From contig NZ_CP045504.1 in the NCBI RefSeq assembly GCF_013376455.1, positions 2,749,001 through 2,813,000 on the forward strand: a stretch of DNA of 64,000 nucleotides. The letters run 5' to 3'. This document shows, piece after piece, positions 18,260 through 26,538 of the stretch (position 1 is the first letter of the stretch; each line of letters opens with the position of its first letter). This DNA is from Desulfolutivibrio sulfodismutans DSM 3696 (GTDB lineage: Bacteria > Desulfobacterota > Desulfovibrionia > Desulfovibrionales > Desulfovibrionaceae). The translations under genes were made by a program, and so were the position numbers. The notes under the pieces are model-generated. The model ran no database searches and was not told where the DNA came from. It saw only the letters and a list, made by a program, of their open reading frames with translations.

Positions 18260-19520
18260 TTCGAACCTCGCTCGCCCGCCCGGGCCGGGCAGGCAGCCAG
18301 AAGCCTTTCGAACAGGAGATGATGAGCCCGGACCATGGCCCCCAGAGAATAGTCCGCCACGGCGCGGGCCCGGCCCGTGCGGCCCAGGCGGTCCCGCTGG
18401 GCGTCGTCCTGCAAAAGGGTGAGCATGGCCTGGGCCAGGGCCGCCGGATCGCCGGGGGGGCCAGGAGGCCGCACCACCCGTCATTCGCGTCAGGCGCGTC
18501 AGGCGCGTCAGGCGCGTCAGGCGCACCGGGCGCACCGGGCGCGTCGGGAACCGGCCCGGAGACGGGTCCGGCCCGGCCCGAAAGCATCTCGCCCGAAAGC
18601 ACCTCGGGGATGGCACCCACGGCCGTGGCCGCCACGGCCACGCCCATGGACATAGCCTCCAGGATCACGTTGGGCAAGCCCTCGCGCCGGGAGCTTAAAA
18701 CCACGACCCTGGCCTGTTGGTAAAAGGGCCTCGGGTCGGCCCCGCCGGGATAGGAACGGATGCGGCCCTTGAAGGGATGGCGGGCGATGAGCCGGGCCAC
18801 CCCGGCCGCAAGAGGGCCGTCTCCAACCAGCCACAGCTCGGCCCGATCATGCTCCCGGGCCACGATCTCGAAGGCCTGAAGCAGCGTCTCGTGGTCCTTG
18901 TCTTCCGACAGCCGGGCCACGCACAGGATCACGTCGCGCACCGGGCGCATATCCTCCGGGGGCGGGACGAAATGGTCCGTGTCCACGCCGTTGGGAATGA
19001 CCGTGACCCGATCGGACGCCTGCCCCAGGCCGTCGACCAGGATGTCGCGCAGGGGGCGGGAGTTGCAGATGTGGTGGTGGGCCAGGCGGCGCAGGAACCG
19101 TTCGTGCTGCCGGGCGATGGCCCCGCCGCCCCGGCAGGTGCCGACGACCACCGGAAGGCCCTTGAGCCTTCCAAATATCCGGCCCCAGATGTTGGGCACG
19201 GCGGTCAGGGGCACGAGGATGTCCGGGGGCGTTTGGCCAAGCCGCCGCCACAGGCCGCGCAGGGCGTCCGGGCCCACCGTGGGGCGTTGCGACAGCCAGA
19301 CCAACGGGATGCCGCTGGCCTCGGCCTTCGCAGCGAAATCGCGCCCCGGGGCCAACATCCACATCTCCACCGCAAACCGGGCCGGATCAAGCCCCCGGGC
19401 CAGTTCCAGGGCCTGGCGCTGGGTGCCGCCGAAAAGCAGATCCTGGAGCAAGAAAACCACCCGGGCCGGACCATGTACGGCGGCCGCCCCGGGCGTGATC
19501 GTCGTGGCGGGGTGGGCCAT
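18256..19520 (-). pseudogene. GT1-family glycosyltransferase interrupted by a frameshift in a C7 run
   Basis: The first 325 or so residues are a GT-B enzyme of family GT1/GT4: GGTQRQALELARGL near the N terminus, VIPNGVDTDHF, and the donor-site EGLPNVILEAMSMG. After GLLAPP the frame runs off into unrelated sequence, while the correct continuation (GDPAALAQAMLTLLQDD to the stop at 18256) lies in another frame. One extra C in the C7 run (G7 at 18454-18460 on the plus strand) would restore a normal 421-residue enzyme. A 9-bp tandem repeat lies just 5' of the run on the coding strand. The ATG at 19520 overlaps the upstream stop (TGATG). Cause: assembly error, true mutation, or slippage-based switching. 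Confidence 0.8.
18487..18549. repeat. 9-bp tandem repeat within the GT1 gene
   Basis: Four perfect copies of GCGTCAGGC (18487-18522) are followed by two GCACCGGGC (18523-18540) and one GCGTCGGGA (18541-18549). On the coding strand it encodes Ala-Pro-Asp and Ala-Pro-Gly triplets inside the loop before the GLLAPP segment. Because the unit is a multiple of three, changes in copy number would keep the frame. Confidence 0.9.
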
Positions 19521-20734
19521 CAATATCCCATGAGCCCGCAGCAGCGGGTGCAGGCGGGCATGAGTCCCTCGGAAAAAAGGCTGCCCCGGAAGCGGCGGTA
19601 GGGCTCGCTATTCCACAGCTCGGTGATGGTGTGTTCCTTGACGTTGCCCACAATGTAGTCGTGGTAGTCCCGGCAGGGGGACATGTCGCCATTGGAGTCC
19701 AGCTCCACGGCCTGGAAGATGGAGATGCACTTGTCGTAGCCGAAGGTGGAGCTGTGGTCGCCGTAATACTCTTTGAGATTGGCCAGGCCGGTGATCTTGG
19801 GGATGATGTTCACCGGGGGCATGTTCAGGGGCCTGGAGCGGCGCTGCACCTCGGCGAGCTGCCTGTCCAGGGTCTCGTGGTCCTTGATGGTCCAGTCGCC
19901 CACCCAGCCCCAATGCAGCTTGGGGGTGAACCCGAAACGCCGGGCGAAGTCCGCGTCGTGGGCCTGGGCGCTTTTTTCGTCGATCCACCAGGACAGGTAA
20001 TAGACGAACAGATCCACGCGGTCCTTGTAGGCCTCGTAGATGTCCACCAGATGGTGGACGTTGGCGCTGGAGATGGTGGTCAGGGCGGCCACCAGGGGCA
20101 GCTTGGCCCCCCGGGATTTCTTGGCCTCGTTCACGGCGGCCAGGGCGTCCTGGATGACCTGGTAGTTGTCGCGGCCGCTGGCCGAGGGCCGGGCCGCGTT
20201 ATGGGTCTCGGCGCAGTGGCCGTCGATGGACACCTGCAGAAGGAACATGGGCGCGGCCACCAGCCTGTCCGCCGCCTTCTCGATGCCTGTGGAGTTGGTG
20301 GCGATGGAGGTGGGCATCTTGAGCTCCGTGGCCCGGTCGATGATGTCCAGCCAGCCGTTGTACATGGTGGGCTCGCCGCCCCACAGGTAGACCGACGGAC
20401 GGTGTCCGTGGGCCGCCAGATCGTCCAGGAGCGCCAGGTAGCGTTCCTTGGAGACCTCGGATTTTTTGAGATCCTTGAGGTTCTGGCCGTGCAGAAAGCC
20501 CTGGTCGCCCCACTGGCCGCAGGTGTGGCAGCGCAGGTTGCAGACATCGGTGATGCGGATGGAGAGTTGGCGGATGCTCCGGGCCACGCCGGTCTCGGCC
20601 TGGGGGTTTAGGGGGCCGAACAGGAATTTTTCCTTCTCAAGGGCCGCCAGCCGCCCGGCGATCCAGGGATGGCGGGCGATCTTGACGGAATGCTTGAGGA
20701 TGGTGCCCAGGGAAACGCTGCTTTTTTTGGACAT
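19520..20734 (-). CDS. Radical SAM/SPASM-type protein
   Basis: A 404-residue protein. The [4Fe-4S] motif CNLRCHTC (Cys 65, 69, 72) has the standard C-x3-C-x2-C spacing, followed by LWGGEPTMY, the SAM-binding GGE region. The C terminus has further Cys residues (YDKCISIF, SPCRDYHDY, CTRCCG) that could hold an auxiliary SPASM-type cluster. The reaction cannot be named; relatives act in peptide maturation or in cell-surface sugar or lipid modification. The ATG at 20734 has GGAGG 6 bases upstream; the frame upstream of it is not used. First gene of a leftward operon with two glycosyltransferases and a secreted protein, so a role in modifying a glycan or surface peptide is plausible. Confidence 0.85.
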   Translation of the reverse strand: MSKKSSVSLGTILKHSVKIARHPWIAGRLAALEKEKFLFGPLNPQAETGVARSIRQLSIRITDVCNLRCHTCGQWGDQGFLHGQNLKDLKKSEVSKERYLALLDDLAAHGHRPSVYLWGGEPTMYNGWLDIIDRATELKMPTSIATNSTGIEKAADRLVAAPMFLLQVSIDGHCAETHNAARPSASGRDNYQVIQDALAAVNEAKKSRGAKLPLVAALTTISSANVHHLVDIYEAYKDRVDLFVYYLSWWIDEKSAQAHDADFARRFGFTPKLHWGWVGDWTIKDHETLDRQLAEVQRRSRPLNMPPVNIIPKITGLANLKEYYGDHSSTFGYDKCISIFQAVELDSNGDMSPCRDYHDYIVGNVKEHTITELWNSEPYRRFRGSLFSEGLMPACTRCCGLMGY

Positions 20735-21135
20735 AAGGGGCCTCCGCGCTCCGCGCCCGGGTGGAGATTTTCTGGCGATCCGCCGGAAGGGCGCGGTGGG
20801 GGTGTTGTATGGGATGCGCGGCGTTTCGCGCCGCACAGGGAATGCTGCCGCGCGGCCTGCATACCCCCCCCACGGTGCAGGCGTCAACTCGCTTTGGCCA
20901 ATCGCATTCCAACATTATACATGTTCGTTTTCGTACAATATTTCACAAACGAAAAAAAACATGGAAAACCCCCTTCTGCTTATTTTCTACTTCAAACCGA
21001 GGATATTTTTTGATAAAGCCCACAGGGCCTATGGCCGGGAAGCCTTTCCCCTGCCCCCGTCCAAGTCTGCGGGGCGTCGCCGGGGATTCCCGAGTCCGTG
21101 CCACCCAACGAGCCAACCGTGAGGAGGAAGCGTTT
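20735..21135. other. Divergent promoter region, radical SAM operon and liv operon
   Basis: About 400 bases between the leftward radical SAM gene and the rightward liv operon; the part from 20905 to 21015 is AT-rich. A possible rightward promoter is TTGGCC (20894-20899) with TATACA (20916-20921) after 16 bases. The open frame across it (starting near 20761) reads through low-complexity sequence and is only the upstream extension of the substrate-binding gene. No riboswitch or other gene was recognised. Confidence 0.4.
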
Positions 21136-22323
21136 ATGAGGAAGTGGATCGCCCTTGCCGCCGCATGTTGCATGACCGTCATGTCCATGACGGCCTTCGC
21201 CCAAGACAAGATCGAGCTCACCGTACCCCTGCCGCTTACCGGAGGCCAGGCCAAGTTCGGGGAAATCATCAAAAAATCCTATGACATCGCCCTGGAAGAG
21301 ATCAACGCCAAGGGTGGCGTGAACGGTAAGCTGTTGGTCCTGAACTACGAAGACTCCCAGGGCAAACCCGAAATCGCCCGGTCCATCGCCGAAAAAATCA
21401 TCGACGTGCAGAAGCAGCCGGTGCTTTTCGCCGAATACACCTCGGCCTGCGCCAAGGCCGTGGCCGCCGTGGCCGAAGAACGCAAGACCCCGTATCTGGT
21501 CATCGCCTCGGCCGCCGACGAAATCACCCAGCAGAACTACAAGTACGTCTTTCGCTTAAACCCCACCAACGCCTATTATTCCGAGGGCCTGCTGGGATTT
21601 ATGTCCGACGTGGTCAAGCCCCAGTCCGTGGCCATCCTGTACGAATCCTCCGACTTCGGAACCTCCGGGGCCGATGAAATGGCCAAGGCCTGCGAGGCCA
21701 AGGGCATGAAAGTGCTCATGAAGGAAAAGTACGAGAAGGGCGCGGTGGACTTCAAGCCCATCTTGTCCCAGGTCAAGGCCGCCAACCCCGATGTCATCTT
21801 CATGGTGTCCTACGTCATGGACGCGGCGCTGCTCATGCGCCAGATCAAGGAACTGCGCATCGACGCCAAGCTGTTCGCGGGCGGCGCGGCCGGGTTCGCC
21901 ATTCCGGAATTCATCGACAACGCCAAGGACGCCTCCGAATATGTGGTCACGGCCACCCTGTGGTCGCCCCAGGTACCCTTCAAGGGCGCCAAGGAGTTCG
22001 CCGAGAAATACAAGGCCGCCCATGGCAACTATCCGTCCTACCACGGCGCCCTGGCCTATTCGTCGCTGTTCGTCATCGCCGACGCCCTGTCCCGCACCAA
22101 GGCCATGACCGCCGACGACATCCGCGACGCCCTGCTGGCCACCAACATGCAGACCGCCTTCGGCGACGTGAAGTTCGAGAGCAAAAACGGCTACCAGAAC
22201 CAGAACTTCGCCGAGACCCTGGCCCTGCAGGTGATTGGCGGCAAGCATGAGACCATCTGGCCCGAAAAGTACGCCAGCGCCAAGTACGTGTTCCCCATCC
22301 CCAAGTGGCGGGAACGCAAATAG
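21136..22323 (+). CDS. livK: Branched-chain amino acid ABC transporter, periplasmic binding protein
   Basis: A 395-residue protein with a signal peptide (about 1-22, ending TAFAQ) and a Leu/Ile/Val-binding type I periplasmic fold: IELTVPLPLTGGQAKFGEII, INAKGGVNGK and YKYVFRLNPTNAYYSEG. It captures the substrate, probably branched-chain or related amino acids, for the LivHMGF complex encoded directly downstream. The ATG at 21136 follows GAGGAGGAAG. The exact ligand cannot be read from the sequence; relatives also bind amides or aromatic acids. Confidence 0.9.
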   Translation: MRKWIALAAACCMTVMSMTAFAQDKIELTVPLPLTGGQAKFGEIIKKSYDIALEEINAKGGVNGKLLVLNYEDSQGKPEIARSIAEKIIDVQKQPVLFAEYTSACAKAVAAVAEERKTPYLVIASAADEITQQNYKYVFRLNPTNAYYSEGLLGFMSDVVKPQSVAILYESSDFGTSGADEMAKACEAKGMKVLMKEKYEKGAVDFKPILSQVKAANPDVIFMVSYVMDAALLMRQIKELRIDAKLFAGGAAGFAIPEFIDNAKDASEYVVTATLWSPQVPFKGAKEFAEKYKAAHGNYPSYHGALAYSSLFVIADALSRTKAMTADDIRDALLATNMQTAFGDVKFESKNGYQNQNFAETLALQVIGGKHETIWPEKYASAKYVFPIPKWRERK

Positions 22324-22367
22324 CCGGCGCCTCATTCCATAGAATGTCTTGAAAAGGGGACGGGTCG

Positions 22368-23294
22368 ATGTGGGTTCAAGTTGAAGTCTTCATGCAAACG
22401 CTGGTCGCCGGGATACTTCTCGGCGGTCTGTACGCGCTCATAGGAATCGGCATGACGCTCATTTTAGGCGTCATGAAGATCATCAACCTCACGCATGGCC
22501 AGCTCATGATGGTGGCCATGTATATTGCGTTCTGGATGTTCGAGTTGTTTCACATCGACCCGTACCTCTCGCTTTTCATAGCCCCGCCCCTGTTGTTCGC
22601 CCTCGGGGTGGGTTTGCAAAAGTATTTGATCAATCCCGTGCTCAAGGTGGAGTCCATCCTGCCCCACAACCAGGTCATCCTGACCGTGGGCATCGGCCTT
22701 GTGCTGCAAAACCTGGCCACCATCTTCTTCACCTCGGACTACCGGTCCACGCCGGTGGATTACGCCTCCAGCGCCTGGTATTTGAGCGACCTGTGGGCCG
22801 GGACGCCGGTTGAAATCTCCCTGTCCCTGCCCTGGACGGTGTCCTTTTGCCTCTCGGTCGCGATCACCCTGCTTCTGTGGTTCTTCCTGGCCAAGACGGA
22901 CACGGGCAAGTCCATCCGGGCCACGGCCCAGGACAAGGACGCGGCCATGCTCATGGGCGTCAACGTGAGCCGGATGCAGGTCATCACCTTCGGCCTGGGC
23001 GCGGCCCTGGTGGCCTGCGCCGGGTGTCTGTTCCTGCCCATCTACTACCTGTTCCCGGCGCTTGGATCCCAGTTCACGCTCATCGCCTTCGTCATCACCA
23101 TCCTGGGAGGCCTGGGGTCCACCATCGGCGCCATCCTGGGCGGTCTCATCCTCGGCGTCTTCGAGTCCATGACCGCCACCTACGTGGGCATGGGCTGGGC
23201 GCCGGTGGGGCGCTTCGCCATTTTCGTCGCGGCCCTGGTCTTTCTCCCCGGCGGCGTGGCGTCACTCCTAAAAAGCAAGAAGTTGACGAAATGA
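22368..23294 (+). CDS. livH: Branched-chain amino acid ABC transporter permease
   Basis: A 308-residue inner-membrane permease with about eight helices. The hallmark is the N-terminal GGLYALIGIGMTLILGVMKI followed by NLTHGQLMM, and the cytoplasmic coupling loop DKDAAMLMGVNVSRMQ. GGGGA precedes the ATG by 8 bases. It pairs with LivM: its stop overlaps the livM start (ATGA at 23291-23294). Confidence 0.93.
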   Translation: MWVQVEVFMQTLVAGILLGGLYALIGIGMTLILGVMKIINLTHGQLMMVAMYIAFWMFELFHIDPYLSLFIAPPLLFALGVGLQKYLINPVLKVESILPHNQVILTVGIGLVLQNLATIFFTSDYRSTPVDYASSAWYLSDLWAGTPVEISLSLPWTVSFCLSVAITLLLWFFLAKTDTGKSIRATAQDKDAAMLMGVNVSRMQVITFGLGAALVACAGCLFLPIYYLFPALGSQFTLIAFVITILGGLGSTIGAILGGLILGVFESMTATYVGMGWAPVGRFAIFVAALVFLPGGVASLLKSKKLTK

Positions 23295-24223
23295 AGAAGC
23301 TCCTCCCCCTCATCATCCTGGGAGCGCTCGCCGTGCTCCCCTTGGTCGGGCTGAACACCTATCTCATGCACGTCATCATCCTGGCCGTCATGTGGACCAT
23401 GGCCGGGATCGCCTGGAATCTCTTGGGCGGCTACTGCGGCCAGGTCTCTTTCGGCCACGCGGCCTTTTTCGGCATGGGGGCCTACACCGCTGGCCTTTTG
23501 ATGCACCATTTCGGCATCTCCCCCTGGTGGGGGCTTTTGGTCAGCGTCCCCATCGTGGCCCTGGTGGCCCTGCTCATGGGGCTTGTCGTGCTGCGGCTGC
23601 GCGGCCCCTATTTCGTCCTGGCCACCCTGGCCATCGGCGAGGTGCTGCGCATCACCTGCGAGAACCTGACGCCCCTGACCAACGGCACCCTGGGCATCAT
23701 GATCACCCGCACCTGGGTGGAAAAAACCCCCTATTATTACATCATCCTGGCCCTGGCGGCCCTGGCCTTCGTGGCCATCCGGGTGATCATCGCCTCGCGC
23801 TGGGGCTACTACTTCGTAGCCGTGCGCGAGGATCAGGATGCGGCCGAGTCCCTCGGGATCAACACCACGCTCTACAAGACCATCGCGCTCACCGTCAGCG
23901 CCGTCATCACCGGTCTGGCCGGGGCGTTCTACACCACCTACATGGGGTACATCGATCCCCAGGTGGTGTTCAGCCTGGGTGAAATCTCCATCCTGATCAT
24001 CATGGTGGTCATGGTCGGCGGGGTGGCCACCCAGTGGGGTCCGGCCGTGGGCGCGGTGATCATGGTCCTTCTGGCCGAACTGATCCGCTCCATCCCCAGG
24101 CTCGGCACCGCCTATCAGACCCTGTTCGGCATTCTCCTGATCGTCATCATCATCTACCTGCCAAACGGCCTGGTGGGCGATTTCCATAAGATCCGGCGCA
24201 TCTTCAGGAAAGGAGCGGCATAG
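23291..24223 (+). CDS. livM: Branched-chain amino acid ABC transporter permease
   Basis: A 310-residue permease with about nine or ten helices. Typical LivM features are AGIAWNLLGGYCGQVSFGHA, LRLRGPYFVLATLAIGEVLR and the coupling loop REDQDAAESLGINTTLYK. The ATG at 23291 overlaps the livH stop by four bases; a much longer open frame in the same phase starts inside livH but is not coding there. It forms the translocation pore with LivH. Confidence 0.93.
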   Translation: MKKLLPLIILGALAVLPLVGLNTYLMHVIILAVMWTMAGIAWNLLGGYCGQVSFGHAAFFGMGAYTAGLLMHHFGISPWWGLLVSVPIVALVALLMGLVVLRLRGPYFVLATLAIGEVLRITCENLTPLTNGTLGIMITRTWVEKTPYYYIILALAALAFVAIRVIIASRWGYYFVAVREDQDAAESLGINTTLYKTIALTVSAVITGLAGAFYTTYMGYIDPQVVFSLGEISILIIMVVMVGGVATQWGPAVGAVIMVLLAELIRSIPRLGTAYQTLFGILLIVIIIYLPNGLVGDFHKIRRIFRKGAA

Positions 24224-24226
24224 CAA

Positions 24227-24949
24227 ATGGCCATGCTTGAAGTAAAAAAAGTGTCCATGTTTTTCGGTGGCCTGGCCGCGCTGTCGAACGTGAGCTTCGA
24301 GGTCCAAAAGGGCGACATCCTGGCCCTCATCGGACCCAACGGCGCCGGGAAAACCACCCTTTTCAACTGCGTCAACGGCTTCTACAAACCCTCGCTCGGC
24401 GAGGTGCTCTTCAAAGGAGAGCGCATCTCGGGCTTAAAACCCCACCAGATCTGCCGCCAGGGCGTGGCCCGGACCTTCCAGGTGGTCAAACCCCTGTCGC
24501 GCATGGACGTGTTCGACAACGTCCTGGCCTCGGCCTTCCTTCGCAATCCCACCCGGGGCGCCGCCGAAAAGGTGGTGGACGAGGTGCTGGAGTTCACGGG
24601 GCTGGCCGAGGATCGCCATGTGATCTCCAAGGGCCTGCCGCTGGGCAAGCGCAAGCGCCTGGAGATCGCCCGGGCCCTGGCCACCCAGCCGGAGATGATC
24701 CTTTTGGACGAGTCCTTTGCGGGCCTAAACCCCACGGAACTCGACGTGTCCATCGAGATCATCAAAGGCATCAAGAAAAAGGGCATCACCATCATGATCA
24801 TCGAACACCACATGAAGGTCATCATGTCCATTTCCGACCATATCGTGGTGCTCAACTACGGCCAGCAGATCGCCGAGGGCGCGCCCCAGGAGATCGGACA
24901 GAACCCGCTGGTCGTCGAAGCCTATCTCGGGGAGGCCGCCGGTGCTTGA
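24227..24949 (+). CDS. livG: Branched-chain amino acid ABC transporter ATPase
   Basis: A 240-residue ABC ATPase. Walker A is GPNGAGKTT (about 36-44) and Walker B is MILLDESFAGLN. The signature motif, normally LSYGQ or LSGGQ in this family, reads LPLGKRKRLEIARAL. The C-terminal stretch YGQQIAEGAPQEI is typical of LivG. The gene begins 3 bases after livM and overlaps livF by 8 bases. The altered signature should still allow a functional heterodimer with LivF, which has a normal LSGGE. Confidence 0.92.
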   Translation: MAMLEVKKVSMFFGGLAALSNVSFEVQKGDILALIGPNGAGKTTLFNCVNGFYKPSLGEVLFKGERISGLKPHQICRQGVARTFQVVKPLSRMDVFDNVLASAFLRNPTRGAAEKVVDEVLEFTGLAEDRHVISKGLPLGKRKRLEIARALATQPEMILLDESFAGLNPTELDVSIEIIKGIKKKGITIMIIEHHMKVIMSISDHIVVLNYGQQIAEGAPQEIGQNPLVVEAYLGEAAGA

Positions 24950-25646
24950 GATCAAAGGAATCGACGTGTTTTACGGCGACGTCCAGGTCATCTGGGACGT
25001 GTCCTTCCGGGTGGGCGAGGGCGAGATCGTGGCCATGATCGGGGCCAACGGCGCGGGCAAGTCCACCACCATGCGCACCATCTCCGGCATCCTGTCCCCC
25101 CGCAAGGGCGAGATCATCTTTGACGGGGTGGCCATCCACAAGGTGGAGCCCTACCGGCTCATCGAGATGGGGCTGGCCCATGTGCCCGAGGCCAGACGCC
25201 TGTTCGTGGAGATGACCGTGGAGGAAAACCTGGAGATGGGGTCGCTTCGCGGCGAGGCCAAGAAAAAGCGCGAAGACAACAAGGAATTCGTCTTTTCCCT
25301 GTTTCCGCGCTTAAAGGAACGCCGCCGCCAGCAGTCCGGCACCCTCTCCGGCGGCGAGCAGCAGATGTTGGCCATTGGCCGGGGACTCATGTCCATGCCC
25401 AAGCTCATCATGTTCGATGAGCCGTCCTTGGGACTGGCCCCCATCCTGGTGCGCGACATCTTCAACATCATCAAATCCATCCGCGAACGAGGCAAGACCG
25501 TGCTCATCGTGGAGCAGAACGTGCGCCAGACCCTGGCCGTGGCCGACCGGGCCTATGTCCTGGAGAACGGCAAGATCACCATGGAAGGCACGGGACAGGG
25601 ACTCTTGCACGACGAGCACGTCAGGCACGCCTACCTCGGGGTGTAA
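24942..25646 (+). CDS. livF: Branched-chain amino acid ABC transporter ATPase
   Basis: A 234-residue ABC ATPase with Walker A GANGAGKST, signature LSGGEQQML and Walker B LIMFDEPSLGLAP, plus the LivF-typical HVPEARRLFVEMTVEENLEM. The start is GTG at 24942, 8 bases inside livG, with GGGAGG just upstream. It completes the LivHMGF transporter with LivG. Confidence 0.93.
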   Translation: MLEIKGIDVFYGDVQVIWDVSFRVGEGEIVAMIGANGAGKSTTMRTISGILSPRKGEIIFDGVAIHKVEPYRLIEMGLAHVPEARRLFVEMTVEENLEMGSLRGEAKKKREDNKEFVFSLFPRLKERRRQQSGTLSGGEQQMLAIGRGLMSMPKLIMFDEPSLGLAPILVRDIFNIIKSIRERGKTVLIVEQNVRQTLAVADRAYVLENGKITMEGTGQGLLHDEHVRHAYLGV

Positions 25647-25739
25647 ACGGGCTCCATTGTTTTTGGCGTCAAGACAGGATAGCGTTTTTCCAACCCGGCC
25701 GCGCCCGGCGTGGCGGGAACGCACCACTGGAGGATACCC

Positions 25740-26387
25740 ATGCTGGTTCGCGACTTTATGACCATTCATGTCCATACCGTGATGCCCGATGACTCCATCT
25801 CCGACGCCCTGTGCCTTATGCGTCAGAAAAAGGTCAAGCATCTGCCGGTGGTCACCCCCGACCGTCAGGTGGCAGGCATGCTTTCAGACCGCGACATCAA
25901 GGAGTACATCCCCTCCAAGGGCACCTCGCTCGACATCTACGAACTCAATTACATCCTTGCCCGGACCAACGTGGACGGCATCATGAAGTCCCCGGTGCTC
26001 ACCGCCGCCCCGGACATGACTGTTGAAGAAGCAGCCATGATCATGCACGACAAGGACATCGGCTGCCTGCCCGTGGTGGAAGACAAAAAGCTTGTGGGCA
26101 TCATCTCGGACACGGACATCTTCCGGGTGCTCATCGAGATCACCGGGGTACGCAGCGGCGGCCACCGCATTGCGGCGGTCATCGACGACTCTTCGGGCTC
26201 CATCAAAATTCTGGCCGACGAGATCCGGGACCATGGCTTCCGGCTCCAGTCCATCATGTCCTCCAGCGAAAAGGCCCCTCCAGGAAAGCGCTATGTGGTC
26301 ATCCGCACCCGGGGCGAGGGCGATTTCGCGGCCCTGGCCGCCGCCATTGAGGCCAAACCCGGCATGGGCGTGGTGCATATGATCTAG
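25740..26387 (+). CDS. CBS-pair plus ACT-like domain protein (AcuB-like)
   Basis: A 215-residue cytoplasmic protein with two CBS motifs (about 1-60, MLVRDFMTIHVHTVMPDDSI; about 75-135, VDGIMKSPVLTAAPDMTVEE) and a C-terminal ACT-like domain (about 140-215). CBS pairs bind adenine nucleotides or SAM, and ACT domains bind amino acids. The position just after livF and the ACT domain suggest sensing of energy state and amino-acid supply for the transporter or its pathway; that is an inference. GGAGG lies 6 bases before the ATG at 25740. A strong terminator follows. Confidence 0.85.
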   Translation: MLVRDFMTIHVHTVMPDDSISDALCLMRQKKVKHLPVVTPDRQVAGMLSDRDIKEYIPSKGTSLDIYELNYILARTNVDGIMKSPVLTAAPDMTVEEAAMIMHDKDIGCLPVVEDKKLVGIISDTDIFRVLIEITGVRSGGHRIAAVIDDSSGSIKILADEIRDHGFRLQSIMSSSEKAPPGKRYVVIRTRGEGDFAALAAAIEAKPGMGVVHMI

Positions 26388-26410
26388 CCCCGGCAGGGGC
26401 GGCATCTTCC

Positions 26411-26444
26411 GGACGCCCGCGTTTGCGCGGGCGTCCTTTTTTTT
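26411..26444 (+). terminator. Intrinsic terminator of the liv operon
   Basis: GGACGCCCGCG (26411-26421) and CGCGGGCGTCC (26426-26436) form a perfect 11-bp stem with a TTTG loop, followed by eight T (26437-26444). It lies 24 bases after the CBS-gene stop. Confidence 0.95.
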
Positions 26445-26538
26445 CGCCCGGACCCGAACCGCCTCCCCTGCCCGCCGCGCCTGACGCTTCGTCCGGGCCT
26501 TGCCCCAAAGCCGCTTTTGGGCAAGACTGGCCACCCAC

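Noticed and set aside
18487-18549. CRISPR array
   Set aside because: Units are 9 bp, adjacent and without spacers; it is a coding microsatellite.
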